Under the pieces are notes generated by a model that worked only from the letters and a program-made list of their open reading frames with translations, was not told the DNA's origin and did no database searches. DNA of 10,892 nucleotides, from contig JAAUPC010000092.1 of the NCBI GenBank assembly GCA_012036325.1, forward strand, positions 1 through 10,892, given 5' to 3'. The translations under genes and the position numbers were made by a program. Position 1 is the stretch's first letter, and every line of letters starts with the position of its first letter. The DNA comes from Paracoccaceae bacterium. Lineage in GTDB: Bacteria > Pseudomonadota > Alphaproteobacteria > Rhodobacterales > Rhodobacteraceae. Of this stretch, positions 1 through 8,375 are shown piece by piece.

Positions 1-67
1 GCAGGGGGTCTTTGTGGGACGATGCCATGCGGGGACCTTTGGTGGCAAGGGTCGGGATGGCGAATTA

Positions 68-83
68 TTGACCGGATGGTCAA
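68..83 (-). terminator. Possible weak terminator hairpin after mnhG
   Basis: A perfect 6-bp stem TTGACC/GGTCAA with a 4-base loop begins 3 bases beyond the mnhG stop codon. On the minus strand it is followed by TAATTC rather than a clear run of T. It sits where the end of the mnh operon transcript is expected, but the stem is short and the tail poor, so a stabilising hairpin or chance are alternatives. No gene is visible in the remaining bases 1-67. Confidence 0.25.
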
Positions 84-86
84 ATA

Positions 87-455
87 TCAAAAGTCGGAGC
101 GGTCTTCGGACAGGGTGGCCCAGGGCCTGCCGGTGCCGCTGTCGGGCAGGGTGGCGGGATCCTCATGCCGCAAAAGGAGGGTCTTGGCCAGGAACAGCGC
201 CGAAATCGGTGCGGTGAGGAGGAGGAAGATGGTGATCAGGATCTCTTGCCAGCTGACCAGGCCCTGCGGGAGAAGGTCGAGCGCGGAGACGACAAGGGCC
301 GCGCCCACGCCGATGGTGGTGGCCTTGGTCGGCGCATGCAGGCGCTGCATCGGCTGCGGCAAGCGGAGAAGGCCGTAGCTGCCGATCAGGGCGAAGAGGC
401 CACCGCCGACGAGGAGGGCCGACAGAAAGAGGTCAATCGCGAAGGGAAGGGTCAT
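87..455 (-). CDS. mnhG: Na+/H+ antiporter subunit G (MnhG/MrpG/PhaG)
   Basis: This is a small membrane subunit of the multisubunit monovalent cation/proton antiporter in the inner membrane. The 122-residue product has three hydrophobic segments (about residues 5-27, 42-62 and 67-88). The stretch GSYGLLRLPQPMQRLHAPTKATTIG after the first segment is the hallmark of the family, and the C-terminal tail is polar (HEDPATLPDSG). The length is normal. The start is fixed by an ATGA overlap with the mnhF stop (452-455), as expected for a translationally coupled operon. It is the last gene of the mnhA-G operon. The role of G in the complex is structural or assembly-related, and it carries no obvious ion-path residues. 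The reading frame is intact. Confidence 0.95.
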   Translation of the reverse strand: MTLPFAIDLFLSALLVGGGLFALIGSYGLLRLPQPMQRLHAPTKATTIGVGAALVVSALDLLPQGLVSWQEILITIFLLLTAPISALFLAKTLLLRHEDPATLPDSGTGRPWATLSEDRSDF

Positions 456-724
456 TCGATGATGCTCCCCCTGAGGAGGTACTTACAGTAGGCGACGGTG
501 CCGACAAAGCCGGTCAGGGCCAGAAGGATCGCCGCCTCCAGATACAGGCCGGTGCCCGCCGAGATGCCGTAAAGGACGACAAGGGCGAGGGCGTTCACGG
601 TCATCGTGTCCAGCGTCAGGATCCGGTCCGTCACCGTGTGGGCGGTGAAGAGGCGGATCAGGTTCAGGATCAGCGCCGCGCAGATGCAGCCGATCATGAA
701 GAGAAGGGCATAGGGCAGGATCAT
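452..724 (-). CDS. mnhF: Na+/H+ antiporter subunit F (MnhF/MrpF/PhaF)
   Basis: This is a small membrane subunit of the Mrp-type antiporter, 90 residues with three transmembrane segments. It starts MILPYALLFMIG and contains the conserved polar-flanked stretch RLFTAHTVTDRILTLDTMTVNAL (TxxDRIxxLDxxTxN) typical of subunit F. As sequenced, its frame is continuous with mnhE upstream, so an automatic caller would report one 252-residue protein (452-1210). I place the start at the ATG 722-724 because family F proteins begin here. One base less in mnhE would also create an ATGA overlap exactly at 721-724, matching the other junctions of the operon. The mnhF frame itself is intact, and its stop overlaps the mnhG start. 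Confidence 0.9.
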   Translation of the reverse strand: MILPYALLFMIGCICAALILNLIRLFTAHTVTDRILTLDTMTVNALALVVLYGISAGTGLYLEAAILLALTGFVGTVAYCKYLLRGSIIE

Positions 725-1210
725 TCGAAAATCCTTTTCAGGCCGGGATTCGTAGCGGGCCTTGATGTCATCGCGGACGGCGTCGGGGTCGGGGGCATGC
801 AGCGAGTGGATGAGAAGGGCGCGCCCGCAGGCCGACATGTCGGCGGTGAGCGTGCCGGGGGTCATGGTGATGGTGCCGGCGAGGAGGGTGATCGCCTCAG
901 GCGCGCGCAGATCAAGCGGGACGGTGACCCAGGCGGAGCGGATCTTGTCACGCGGCATGAAAAGGACGATGCGCGCGACCTGGAAATTGGCGACGATCAC
1001 GTCCCAGAGGACGAGGAGCGCATAGGCGGCAAGTCCGAAAGGGCGTTTGACGCGCGGCCGGTCCGGCCACCAGGCCGAGGTAAGGTGCGGGATCACGGTC
1101 GCGAGGATGAGGGCCATCACCAGGCTGCCGACCTTCCACTGGTTGACCAGAAGAAACCAGAAGACGATCAGCGTGAGTGTCAGGAACGGGTGCGGGAAGA
1201 GGCGTTTCAT
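721..1210 (-). CDS. mnhE: Na+/H+ antiporter subunit E (MnhE/MrpE/PhaE), 1-base frameshift near its end
   Basis: Subunit E of the Mrp antiporter, expected length about 162 residues. The N-terminal half is hydrophobic (FWFLLVNQWKVGSLVMALI). A second membrane segment is followed by the conserved cytoplasmic part VARIVLFMPRDKIRSAWVTVPLDL and ITLLAGTITMTPGTLTADMS, a clear family signature. The start ATG (1208-1210) overlaps the mnhD stop as ATGA. Near codon 156 the sequence reads RYESRPEKDFR and runs on into mnhF. Removing one G or C in the GGCC at 741-744 gives RYESRLKRIFE followed by TGA, the usual kind of E ending, with the stop overlapping the mnhF ATG. I infer a single-base insertion in the sequence, not a real E-F fusion. 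The identity is certain; the 3' end is inferred. Confidence 0.88.
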
Positions 1211-2717
1211 TGCACGGCCTCCAACCGGGTGGCGCTGATGTAACCCTCGGGCGCGTAAAGCGTGGCGGCGGTGTTGGTCAGCCAGTCGGTGATTGGCCCG
1301 GCAAGCAGGGTCAGCGTGGCGAGGGCCACGAGAAGGGCGATGGTGGCGGTGAAGGCCAGAGGCTCGGCCCGGGCATCATCGGGTTGGGCCTCAAGCGCGC
1401 TGGCTTTCCAGAAGACGCGGGACCCGGCGCGGGCATAGCCCAGGATCATCAGGAAAGAGGAGCCGAGGATGATGGACCAGACCAGCACGGTCTGGTCGCG
1501 GAAGGCGTCCAGGATCAGCAGTTTGCCGATGAACCCGGAAAGGGGTGGCATCCCCGCCATGGCGACGGCGGCGGCAAGATAGAGGGAGGCGATCAGGCCG
1601 GATTGGGCGATCGGGGGGGCGGTGTCATCCAGCCGGGCATGGGCGCGGCGGCGGGTGACAAGGTCGGCGACAAGGAACAGGGCCGCAGTCGCAAGGGTGG
1701 AGTGGAGGATGTAGTAAAGGGCCGCTGCCGTGGTTTCTGGCGTGAAGGCCCCGATGGCGATAAAGGCGGTGCCCATGGAGGCGATGGCGCCGAAGGCCAC
1801 CAGGCGCGGCAGGGTGCTGGCGCCAAGGACTCCGATCGCGCCGACAACGAGCGTCACCAGGCCGGCGGGCAGGATCAGGCTTTGGAGGAGGTCCCCGGTT
1901 GCGGCCAATGTGGGCGGGAAGACCAGCGTGCCGAAGCGGATTGTGGCATAGGCGCCGACCTTGGTCATCACCGCGAACATGGCGGCGACGACCCCGGGGG
2001 CGTTTGCATAGGTGCCGGGCAGCCAGAACTGGAGCGGGACAAGTGCGCCCTTGATCGCGAAGACCATGATCAGCATCACGGCCGCCACGCGGACCAGCGC
2101 CGCGTCGCCTTCGGGCAGGGTGGGGAGTTTTACCGCTAGGTCGGCCATGTTGAGCGTGCCGGTCACCGCATAGACCAGCGCCAGCGCGAACAGGAACAGG
2201 GACGAGCCGACAAGGTTGAACGCGACATACTGGATGCCCGCGCGGTGCGAGTGCCGCCCCCGGCATGGACCATGAGGCCGTAGGAGGCGATCAGGAGGAC
2301 CTCGAAGAACACGAAAAGGTTGAAAGCGTCGCCGGTCAGGAAGGCCCCGCCGATGCCCATGAGGAGGAACTGGAGGAGCGGGTGGAAATGCGCGCCCTTC
2401 GTATCCCAGCCCGAGCCGATGGCATAAAGGACCACGGCCAGCGCCAGAAGGGCGAGGAGGGTCACCATCATCGCCGAAAGCCGGTCAAGCACGAGGACGA
2501 TGCCGAAGGGGGCGGGCCAGTCGCCGAGGAAATAAGCCTCGGGCGGGTGGACCGTGGCGGCCCAAAGGAGCGCCAGCGCTATGCCGGTCAGGAAAAGGGT
2601 CGAGGCGACCCCGGCGACACGCTGCAAGAGAAGATCGCCCCGCATGGTGATGACCATCAGGGCCCCGACCAGCGCGGGCAGGACGACCGGCGCGATGATC
2701 CAGTGGCTCATCATCAT
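1207..2717 (-). CDS. mnhD: Na+/H+ antiporter subunit D (MnhD/MrpD/PhaD), frameshifted
   Basis: Subunit D is one of the two large ion-translocating subunits and is homologous to complex I NuoN/NuoM. Frame 1 (2717 to about 2245) gives residues 1-157, including FVFFEVLLIASYGLMVH with the conserved membrane glutamate (E139). Frame 2 continues to the stop at 1207 and holds FAIKGALVPLQFWLP with the conserved lysine (about K223), followed by THLxxHS-like NuoN-family helices. The break is at about 2244-2245: the actual reading is HAGGGTRTARAS, whereas one extra C restores GGGTRTRAGIQY and joins the halves into 503 residues, a normal length. Three ATG codons lie in tandem at the start (2717, 2714, 2711); the first overlaps the mnhC stop as ATGA. 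The gene is disrupted as written, most simply by a sequencing deletion. Confidence 0.92.
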
Positions 2718-3064
2718 GACTGCACCTCGGGCGTGTCGTCGTCGGTGTCGGACATGTTCACCTTGTCATGCCCGGCCTCAAGATGACCGCCGATGGCCAT
2801 GATCATCAGGACCGCCGTCATCCCGAAGGAAATCACGATGGCCGTCAGCACCAGCGCCTGGGGCAAGGGGTCGGCATAGGGTTCCGTGCGCCCGATGATC
2901 GGGGCTGCGTTCACCGTCAGGCGGCCCGAGGTGAAGAGGAAGAGGTTGACCCCGTAGCTGAGGAAAGTCAGCCCCAGGATCACCGGGAAGGTCCTGAGCC
3001 GCAGCATCATGTAGATGCCGACCGCGGTCAGAAGGCCGATGGCCGATGCAACAAGCGCTTCCAT
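2714..3064 (-). CDS. mnhC: Na+/H+ antiporter subunit C (MnhC/MrpC/PhaC)
   Basis: Subunit C is a NuoK-like membrane subunit of the Mrp antiporter. It has 116 residues and three hydrophobic helices. Family features are ASAIGLLTAVGIYMMLRLRT at the N terminus, the GLTFLSYGVNLFLF helix, the periplasmic loop with PIIG...YADPLPQALVLTAIVIS, and the last helix FGMTAVLMIMAI. The tail is acidic (DTDDDTPEVQS). The start ATG shares one base with the mnhA stop (TGATG at 3062-3066). The stop overlaps the mnhD start. The frame is intact and the length normal. Confidence 0.95.
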   Translation of the reverse strand: MEALVASAIGLLTAVGIYMMLRLRTFPVILGLTFLSYGVNLFLFTSGRLTVNAAPIIGRTEPYADPLPQALVLTAIVISFGMTAVLMIMAIGGHLEAGHDKVNMSDTDDDTPEVQS

Positions 3065-5912
3065 CAGCGCACCTCCTCGGCTTGGGCGGCGTCCGGGTTG
3101 ATGTCGAAGGCGCGGGTGTTCACATCCTCGCCCGTGCGTAAGCCAAGCCGCGACAGCGAGGCCAGCGCCAGGAGGACCGCGCCAAGGACGCAGAGAAACA
3201 CCCCAAGGTCAAAGATCGCGGCGGTGGCGAGTTCAAACTCCTCCAGCGGCCAGAGGTTCACATATTCGAAGCCCGAGGTCAGGAAGGGCAGGCCAAAGGC
3301 CCAGGCCCCCACCCCTGCCAGCACCGACACCAGCACGCCCCAGCCGATCAGGGCATGGTGGTCATAGCGCTGGCGCGCATGGCTCCAGACATAGCCCGAG
3401 GCCATGTATTGCATGAGGTAGGCGATGGCGAAGACAAGGCCCGCCACGAAACCGCCGCCGGGAAGGTTGTGGCCGCGCAGGTAGATGTACACGCCAACCA
3501 TCATCGCCATGGGCAGAAGGAAGCGGGTGGCGACGACCAGCATCATCGGGTGACGGTCGCCATCCTCTCGCACCGGGGCAATTGCGCCCAGGCGGCGGGT
3601 GACGGTGGGGCTGCGGAGGAGGGTTTCGGACAAAGCGAAGATCACCAGTGCGGCGATGCCGAGAACGATGATCTCGCCAAAGGTGTCATACCCGCGGAAG
3701 TCGACGATGATGGTGTTGACCGCGTTGGTGCCGCCCGCGCCCGGTTTCGACTGCGCCAGGTGGAAGTGCGAGATCGGGTCAAACGCGGGCTGCCGCGTCA
3801 TCATCGCATAGGCCAGCCAGCCGATGCCCGCGCCTGCGATGCCTGCCACCGCCACATCGCCGAACCGGCGGCCGGGGGCGCTTTCCACCGGCGTCGCCTT
3901 GGGCAGGAAGTTGAGCGCGAGGAGCATCAGGAGGATGGTCACCACCTCAACCGAGATCTGGGTCAAGGCAAGGTCGGGGGCAGAGAACAAGGCGAAGAGG
4001 GGCGCAATCAAAAGGCCGACAACCCCGGTCAGGACCAGGGCCACCACGCGGTCGCGGTGGTAGAAGGGCAGGGCAAGCGCTGCAATCACCATCACCGCCC
4101 AAAGGGCGAGCACGGTTGGGGTCACCGGAAGAAGGGCCCGGTCTCCGGCAAGATGGGTGCCGCCGGAAAAAGCCCAAACCCCCGCCCCGGCGATGGCCAG
4201 CACCGCCACCGTCACCGCCCGCGAGAAGGAGGCGTTGTGCACGCCATCGGTCAGGCGGCGGCAAGCGGCGGCGAGGGGTTCGATGATCCCGTCAAAGATC
4301 GCCTTCGCCTCGGGGCGGGGGGTGGCATCCCACAGCGCGCGAAGGCGCGGGTAGGCGCCAAGCGCCATCAGACCGCCGCCAATCGCGGCAAGCGACATCC
4401 ACAGGGCAGCCGCTTCCAGCCCGTGCCAATGGGTGATCTTGACGGTGACGGCGTCCCCGGTCACGGCACTGGCCGCGACATCGACCAGCCAGGCGGCGGT
4501 GAGCATGGGGAAAACCCGATGAGGACGACCAGCGCGGCAAGAAGCGCAGGGGCGCCCCAAAGGCCGGGGCCGGGATCATGCGGCATATGGGGATAGTCGT
4601 CGCGCTGCGGGCCAAGGAAACCGTGGGCCAGAAAGCGGAAGCTGTAGGCGACCGAGAAAAGCGCGCCGATGGTGGCAAGGACGCCCATCGCCCAGGGGGT
4701 GATCCAGACGGTGTGGGCGGCTTCCTCCAGCATCAGTTCTTTCGAGAGGAAGCCGTTCAGGGGCGGGATCCCGGCCATGGAAAGGGACGCCAGCAGCGCG
4801 ATGGTGAAGGTGATCGGCATCAGATGGCGCAGGCCGCCCAGGCGGCGCAGGTCGCGGGTGTGCGCCTCATGGTCCACGATTCCGGCGGTCATGAAGAGGG
4901 CGGCCTTGAAGGTCGCGTGGTTGATGATGTGGAAGACGGCAACGGTCGCGGCGGCCTTGGTGCCAAAGCCCAGAAGCATGGTGATGAGGCCAAGGTGGCT
5001 GACGGTGGAAAAGGCCAGAAGCGCCTTCAGGTCATCCTTGAAGAGCGCGATCTTGGCGGCCATGACCATGGTGACAAGGCCGGCGGTCGAGACGATCCAG
5101 AACCATTCGGGGGTCCCCGCTAGCACCGGCCAGAGGCGGGCCAGAAGGAACAGCCCGGCCTTCACCATGGTAGCGGAATGGAGGTAAGCGGAGACGGGGG
5201 TGGGTGCGGCCATCGCGTGGGGCAGCCAGAAATGGAACGGAAACTGCGCCGATTTGGTGAAGGCGCCCAGAAGGATCAGGATCAGGGCAGGCAGATACCA
5301 GTCGCTGGCCTGGATCAGGTCCTTGTTTTCCAGGATCACCGTCAGATCGTAACTTCCGACAATCCCGCCCAGGATCAGCATGCCTGCGATCAGGCAAAGC
5401 CCGCCGCCACCCGTCACCGCCAAAGCCATCCGCGCGCCCTGGCGGCCTTCGGGCAGGTGTTTCCAGTAGCCGATCAGAAGGAAGGAGCTAAGCGAGGTCA
5501 GTTCCCAGAAGATCAGGAGGAGAAGGATGTTGTCGGACAGGACGATCCCCACCATCGCGCCCTGAAAGAGCATGAGGTAAGTGTAGAACTGCCCCATCGG
5601 ATCAGACTTCGCGAGGTAGAACCGGGCGTAAAGAATGATCAGAAGCCCGATCCCCAGGATCAGACCGGCAAACAGCAAGCCCAGCCCGTCAAGGAAGAAA
5701 TTGGCGTTGAGGCCAAGCGCGGGCAGCCACTCGATCCGGGTCTGCACCACCTCGCCCGACAGGACGGCGGGCGCCTGCAGCGCCAGAAGCACCAGCGCCA
5801 GAAGCGTGACCGACCCGGTGACCGCCGCACAAGCATCGCGCCCGGCGCGGATCATCAGACCGGGCAAAAGCGCGCCCAGAAACGGGAGGGCGGCAATCAG
5901 GGCAAGGGACAT
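3064..5912 (-). CDS. mnhA: Na+/H+ antiporter subunit A with fused subunit B domain (MnhAB/PhaAB), frameshifted
   Basis: This is the largest subunit of the Mrp antiporter and is homologous to complex I NuoL. It is fused to a C-terminal MnhB domain, as is common in alphaproteobacteria. Residues 1 to about 467 (5912 to about 4511) hold the NuoL-like part, with FWELTSLSSFLLIGYW (Glu 137), LGAFTKSAQFPFHFWLPHAM (Lys 220) and HSATMVKAGLF (Lys 251), the expected ion-path residues. The second frame runs to 3064 and carries APDLALTQISVEVVTILLM and VDFRGYDTFGEIIVLG, then the MnhB domain (about 789-926) with its NLPGGGFVAGLVFA signature. The break lies in TTTTCCCC (4507-4514). One extra base restores a GF(F/S)PML reading and 949 residues. 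An SD-like GAGGAAG (5921-5927) lies 8 bases before the ATG. It heads the operon. Confidence 0.93.
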
Positions 5913-5920
5913 GCGGGCGG

Positions 5921-6006
5921 CTTCCTCGTCGTGGCGTGCGGTGTTCTGCGCAAGGCAGCGTCGCGGCGGGTTTGGGGCTATGTGGGGTCTGGGTCAAGCA
6001 TTTCAA
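5921..6006 (-). promoter_or_regulatory. Candidate promoter and SD site for the mnh operon
   Basis: Reading the minus strand toward mnhA, TTGAAA (6001-6006) and, 18 bases on, CATAGC (5977-5982) resemble a -35/-10 pair. A second possible -35, TTGACC, lies at 5992-5997. GAGGAAG at 5921-5927 is a good ribosome site 8 bases from the mnhA ATG. The hexamer matches are modest (the -10 matches 3 of 6), so only the SD is firm. No operator-like palindrome is evident here. Confidence 0.25.
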
Positions 6007-6069
6007 GATGCGAAAGCCCGCGCAAGCCCCGGTTTGTGGCCGGGAAGTCGGCCAAGGCCTGAAACGGCA

Positions 6070-6165
6070 GAAGCCTCCGGCGGGAGTATTTGCAAAAAGA
6101 GCAAATCCAGCACGATCGCTTGCCTTGGAATTGCTCTTTTCAAAAATACTCCCGCCGGAGGCTTC
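6070..6165. repeat. Long imperfect inverted repeat (Rhodobacteraceae-type intergenic hairpin)
   Basis: The left arm 6070-6109 and right arm 6126-6165 are inverted copies over 40 bases with 4 mismatches, around a 16-base loop. The outer 22 bases of each arm are perfectly complementary and contain CTCCGGCGGGAGTATTT. The inner part pairs an A/T-rich AAAAGAGCAA region with its complement. In RNA from either strand this would be a very stable stem. Lying between the frc and mnh operons, it could end or protect the frc transcript. I recall closely similar CCTCCGGCGGGxxTATTT hairpins as dispersed intergenic repeats in Rhodobacteraceae. Copy number cannot be judged here because only this pair occurs in the window. 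Confidence 0.75.
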
Positions 6166-6233
6166 AACAGCCCGGGCAGAGACGGCGGTCGACGATACTA
6201 AGCCAACGCCAGTGCCAGTCACCGCGGAGCCAA

Positions 6234-6296
6234 GCGGGCCTTGCCCGCGCGGGCGACCACAAAGGCTTGCGGCGGAACGCCGCGCCGTTTTGCAAG
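6234..6296 (-). terminator. Hairpin cluster just after frcA; possible terminator
   Basis: Directly beyond the frcA stop, two perfect 6-bp GC stems lie close together: GCGGCG/CGCCGC with a 3-base loop (6269-6283) and GCGGGC/GCCCGC with a 3-base loop (6234-6248). The first sits inside an outer CTTGC/GCAAG pair (6266-6270 with 6292-6296). Neither is followed by a T run on the minus strand, so intrinsic termination is uncertain. They could stabilise the 3' end or act with the larger inverted repeat downstream. Confidence 0.35.
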
Positions 6297-6298
6297 CG

Positions 6299-7074
6299 TC
6301 AGGCGGCTTCGGTCACGCCGTCGGGCAGCTTGGCGCCGGTCATGAAGGCCACGGCGTCGGACATCGAATAGTCGGACGGCTTGATGACGCAGAGCCGGCT
6401 GCCCAGCCGGTGGATGTGGATGCGGTCCGCCACTTCGAACACATGCGGCATGTTGTGGCTGATCAGGATGATCGGGATGCCACGGCTGCGCACGTCGCGG
6501 ATCAATTCCAGCACCCGGCGGCTTTCCTTCACCCCCAGCGCGGCGGTGGGTTCGTCCAGGATCACCACCTTGGACCCGAAAGCAGCGGCCCGCGCCACCG
6601 CCACGCCCTGGCGCTGGCCCCCGGACAGCGTTTCCACGGCCTGGTTGATGTTCTGGATCGTCATCAGGCCCAGTTCGTTCAGCTTTTCGCGGGCGAAGGC
6701 TTCCATCCGCGCGCGGTCAAGTTTGCGAAAGACCTGACCCATGATCCCGGGCTTGCGCAGCTCGCGCCCCATGAACATGTTGTCGGCGATGGACAGGGCG
6801 GGCGACATGGCGAGGGTCTGGTAGACCGTCTCGATGCCCGCCGCGCGGGCCTCGATCGGGTCTTGAAGGCGATCTCTTGCCCCTCAAGCCAGATGTGCCC
6901 TTCATCCGGCGTCACGGCACCCGAGATCGCCTTGATCAGCGTCGACTTGCCCGCGCCGTTGTCGCCGATCACGGCAAGGATTTCGCCCGGATAAAGCTCG
7001 AAGTCGCAGTTGTTGAGGGCGGTGACCTTGCCGTAGCGCTTGTAAAGGCCTTTAGCGCGAAGAATGGGTTCCAT
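6299..7074 (-). CDS. frcA: Sugar ABC transporter ATPase (FrcA-like, fructose), frameshifted
   Basis: This is the cytoplasmic ATP-hydrolysing subunit of the Frc-type sugar importer. It has one ABC domain of 258 residues once repaired, unlike the double-domain ATPases (about 500 residues) of most CUT2 systems such as RbsA; this single domain is a trait of FrcA. Visible motifs are Walker A GDNGAGKST (37-45), Q-loop TVYQ (about 84-87), signature LSGGQ (150-154), Walker B VVILDEP (170-176) and the switch histidine in LISHNM (about 207). The start ATG shares one base with the frcC stop (TGATG, 7072-7076). Near residue 71 the frame breaks: it reads EIAFKTRSR, while one extra C on the plus strand at about 6862 restores EIAFKDPIEARAAGIETVYQ. 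No neighbouring kinase gene (frcK) follows. Confidence 0.92.
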
Positions 7075-8312
7075 CAGCCTGACACCTTTCTGATCCACTG
7101 GTCCACGGCGACGGCGAAGATGATCAGCACGCCGATGAGGAAGAAGGTCCATTGCGGGTCGGTGCCGACAAGGCGCAGACCCATTTCGAAGACGCCCACG
7201 ATCAAGGCGCCGAAGAACATGCCGACGATGCTGCCGCGCCCGCCAAAGAGGGATATCCCCCCAATCACCACGGCGGTGATCGACTGGATGTTGCCGAGCT
7301 GCCCGGTGGAGGCCGTGGGCGAGACCGATCCGAAGCGCCCGATCATCACCCAGCCCGCGATGGCACAGAAGAGACCCGCCAAGGCATAGACCTGGATCAG
7401 CACCTTCTGCGTCGGCACGCCCGCCAGTTCTGCGGCCTGCGGGTCATCGCCGGTGGCATAGACATGCCGTCCCCAGGCCGTGTGGCGCAGCACGTAAGCC
7501 ATGATGGCGACGAGGGCGATCATCAGGAACACGGCGTAAAGCACCTTCACGCCCGACCCCGCCACTGCGTTGGTGGTCACGAAGACGGATTCAATGGTCG
7601 ACTGGTCCACGCCCTCGGCCGCGCGAGGCTGGCCGTAAAAGGTCAGATCCTCACCCCAAAGGCCCAGGATCGGCGCGTTCGCCTCGACATCCGAAGACCG
7701 GATGGTTTCGTTCGCCGAAAAGATGAAGTTCGCGGCCAGCAGGATCTGCCAGGTGCCCAAGGTGACGATGAAGGGTGGCAGTTTCATCCGCGCGATCAGC
7801 CAGCCGTTCGCGGCACCCATCAAGAGGCCGCACAAAAGGCCGAAGGCCACGGCCAGCGCGGGGGGCAGCTTGAAGAGGAAGGAAAACTCAAGAAACGGCA
7901 GGTAGGCCGAGATGAAGTCAGGCATCGAGATGGTGATGCCGGTGATCCCGACGAAGCCCATAATGACCGAACAGAAGACCGCGATGGCCCCGACGGACAG
8001 GTCGATCCCGGCGGTCAGCACGACCAGTGCCTGCGCACAGCCCAGGATGCCGACGATGGCGATCTGCTGCAGGATCGTCGACAGGGTGGAGGCTTTGAAG
8101 AAGTTGTCCGCCGCGACGCCAAAGACCGCCAACGCCACGATCAGCACGATCAGCGGCACGGCAGAGGGCGTCTGGTGCAGCCAGTGCTGCACCCGCTTCA
8201 GGGCACCGACTTCTTCGTGAAATTCGGCGACGGTTTCGGTCGCACCCTTGAGGCCCGCCTCATAGGTGCCCGATACCGACTTTGCCTCAACCGACTTGAC
8301 GTCGTCTGACAT
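7074..8312 (-). CDS. frcC: Sugar ABC transporter permease (FrcC-like, fructose)
   Basis: This is the inner-membrane permease of a CUT2-family (ribose/xylose/fructose type) importer. The 412-residue frame is intact. A hydrophilic tail of about 43 residues precedes HWLHQTPSAVPLIVL, a stretch I recall from S. meliloti FrcC. Further signatures are TAGIDLSVGAI (100-110), MKLPPFIVTLG (176-186), ANETIRS (200-206) and the cytoplasmic coupling loop AVVIGGISLFGGRGS (347-361) near the C terminus. About 8-10 hydrophobic helices are present. Segments at about 121-148 and 218-255 look longer than in the S. meliloti protein as I remember it. The ATG is preceded by AAGAC and a run of eight G (8318-8325 on the plus strand) that probably acts as a weak ribosome site. 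Fructose is the likeliest substrate by homology, but ribose or another monosaccharide cannot be excluded. Confidence 0.94.
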   Translation of the reverse strand: MSDDVKSVEAKSVSGTYEAGLKGATETVAEFHEEVGALKRVQHWLHQTPSAVPLIVLIVALAVFGVAADNFFKASTLSTILQQIAIVGILGCAQALVVLTAGIDLSVGAIAVFCSVIMGFVGITGITISMPDFISAYLPFLEFSFLFKLPPALAVAFGLLCGLLMGAANGWLIARMKLPPFIVTLGTWQILLAANFIFSANETIRSSDVEANAPILGLWGEDLTFYGQPRAAEGVDQSTIESVFVTTNAVAGSGVKVLYAVFLMIALVAIMAYVLRHTAWGRHVYATGDDPQAAELAGVPTQKVLIQVYALAGLFCAIAGWVMIGRFGSVSPTASTGQLGNIQSITAVVIGGISLFGGRGSIVGMFFGALIVGVFEMGLRLVGTDPQWTFFLIGVLIIFAVAVDQWIRKVSG

Positions 8313-8375
8313 GTCTTCCCCCCCCTTTGGCCCCTTAGCCCGGCCTGCAACTTTGCTGGCTTGGTCCGGTTATGC

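Larger units (their letters stand above)
5913..6298. other. Gene-free spacer between frc and mnh operons
   Basis: These 386 bases hold no reading frame that resembles a protein. What can be seen from high to low coordinates is a group of short GC-rich hairpins just beyond the frcA stop, then unique sequence, then the long inverted repeat at 6070-6165, then the probable mnh promoter and leader. Apparent short frames crossing the inverted repeat read PPAGVF or ILPPEA-like strings. Both arms encode such strings, so they are repeat translations, not genes. Confidence 0.6.

Noticed and set aside
2240..2250. Programmed ribosomal frameshifting in mnhD, frcA and frcB
   Set aside because: No shared slippery heptamer or downstream structure was found. 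The sites differ in sequence, and the functions need full-length proteins. Independent indel errors explain all of them.
638..4596. Long plus-strand open frames (for example 638-1243, 1177-2139, 3355-4596)
   Set aside because: They lie opposite the clearly recognised mnh genes. Their products are low-complexity Gly/Arg/Asp/His-rich strings with no family resemblance, the usual result of high-GC codon bias on the antisense strand.
6070..6165. Insertion sequence with terminal inverted repeats
   Set aside because: Only 16 bases separate the arms, so there is no room for a transposase. It is a hairpin, not an IS.
7152..8309. 385-codon plus-strand open frame opposite frcC
   Set aside because: The product is a His/Asp/Gln/Arg-rich shadow of frcC with no recognisable domain; frcC itself is a full-length family member.
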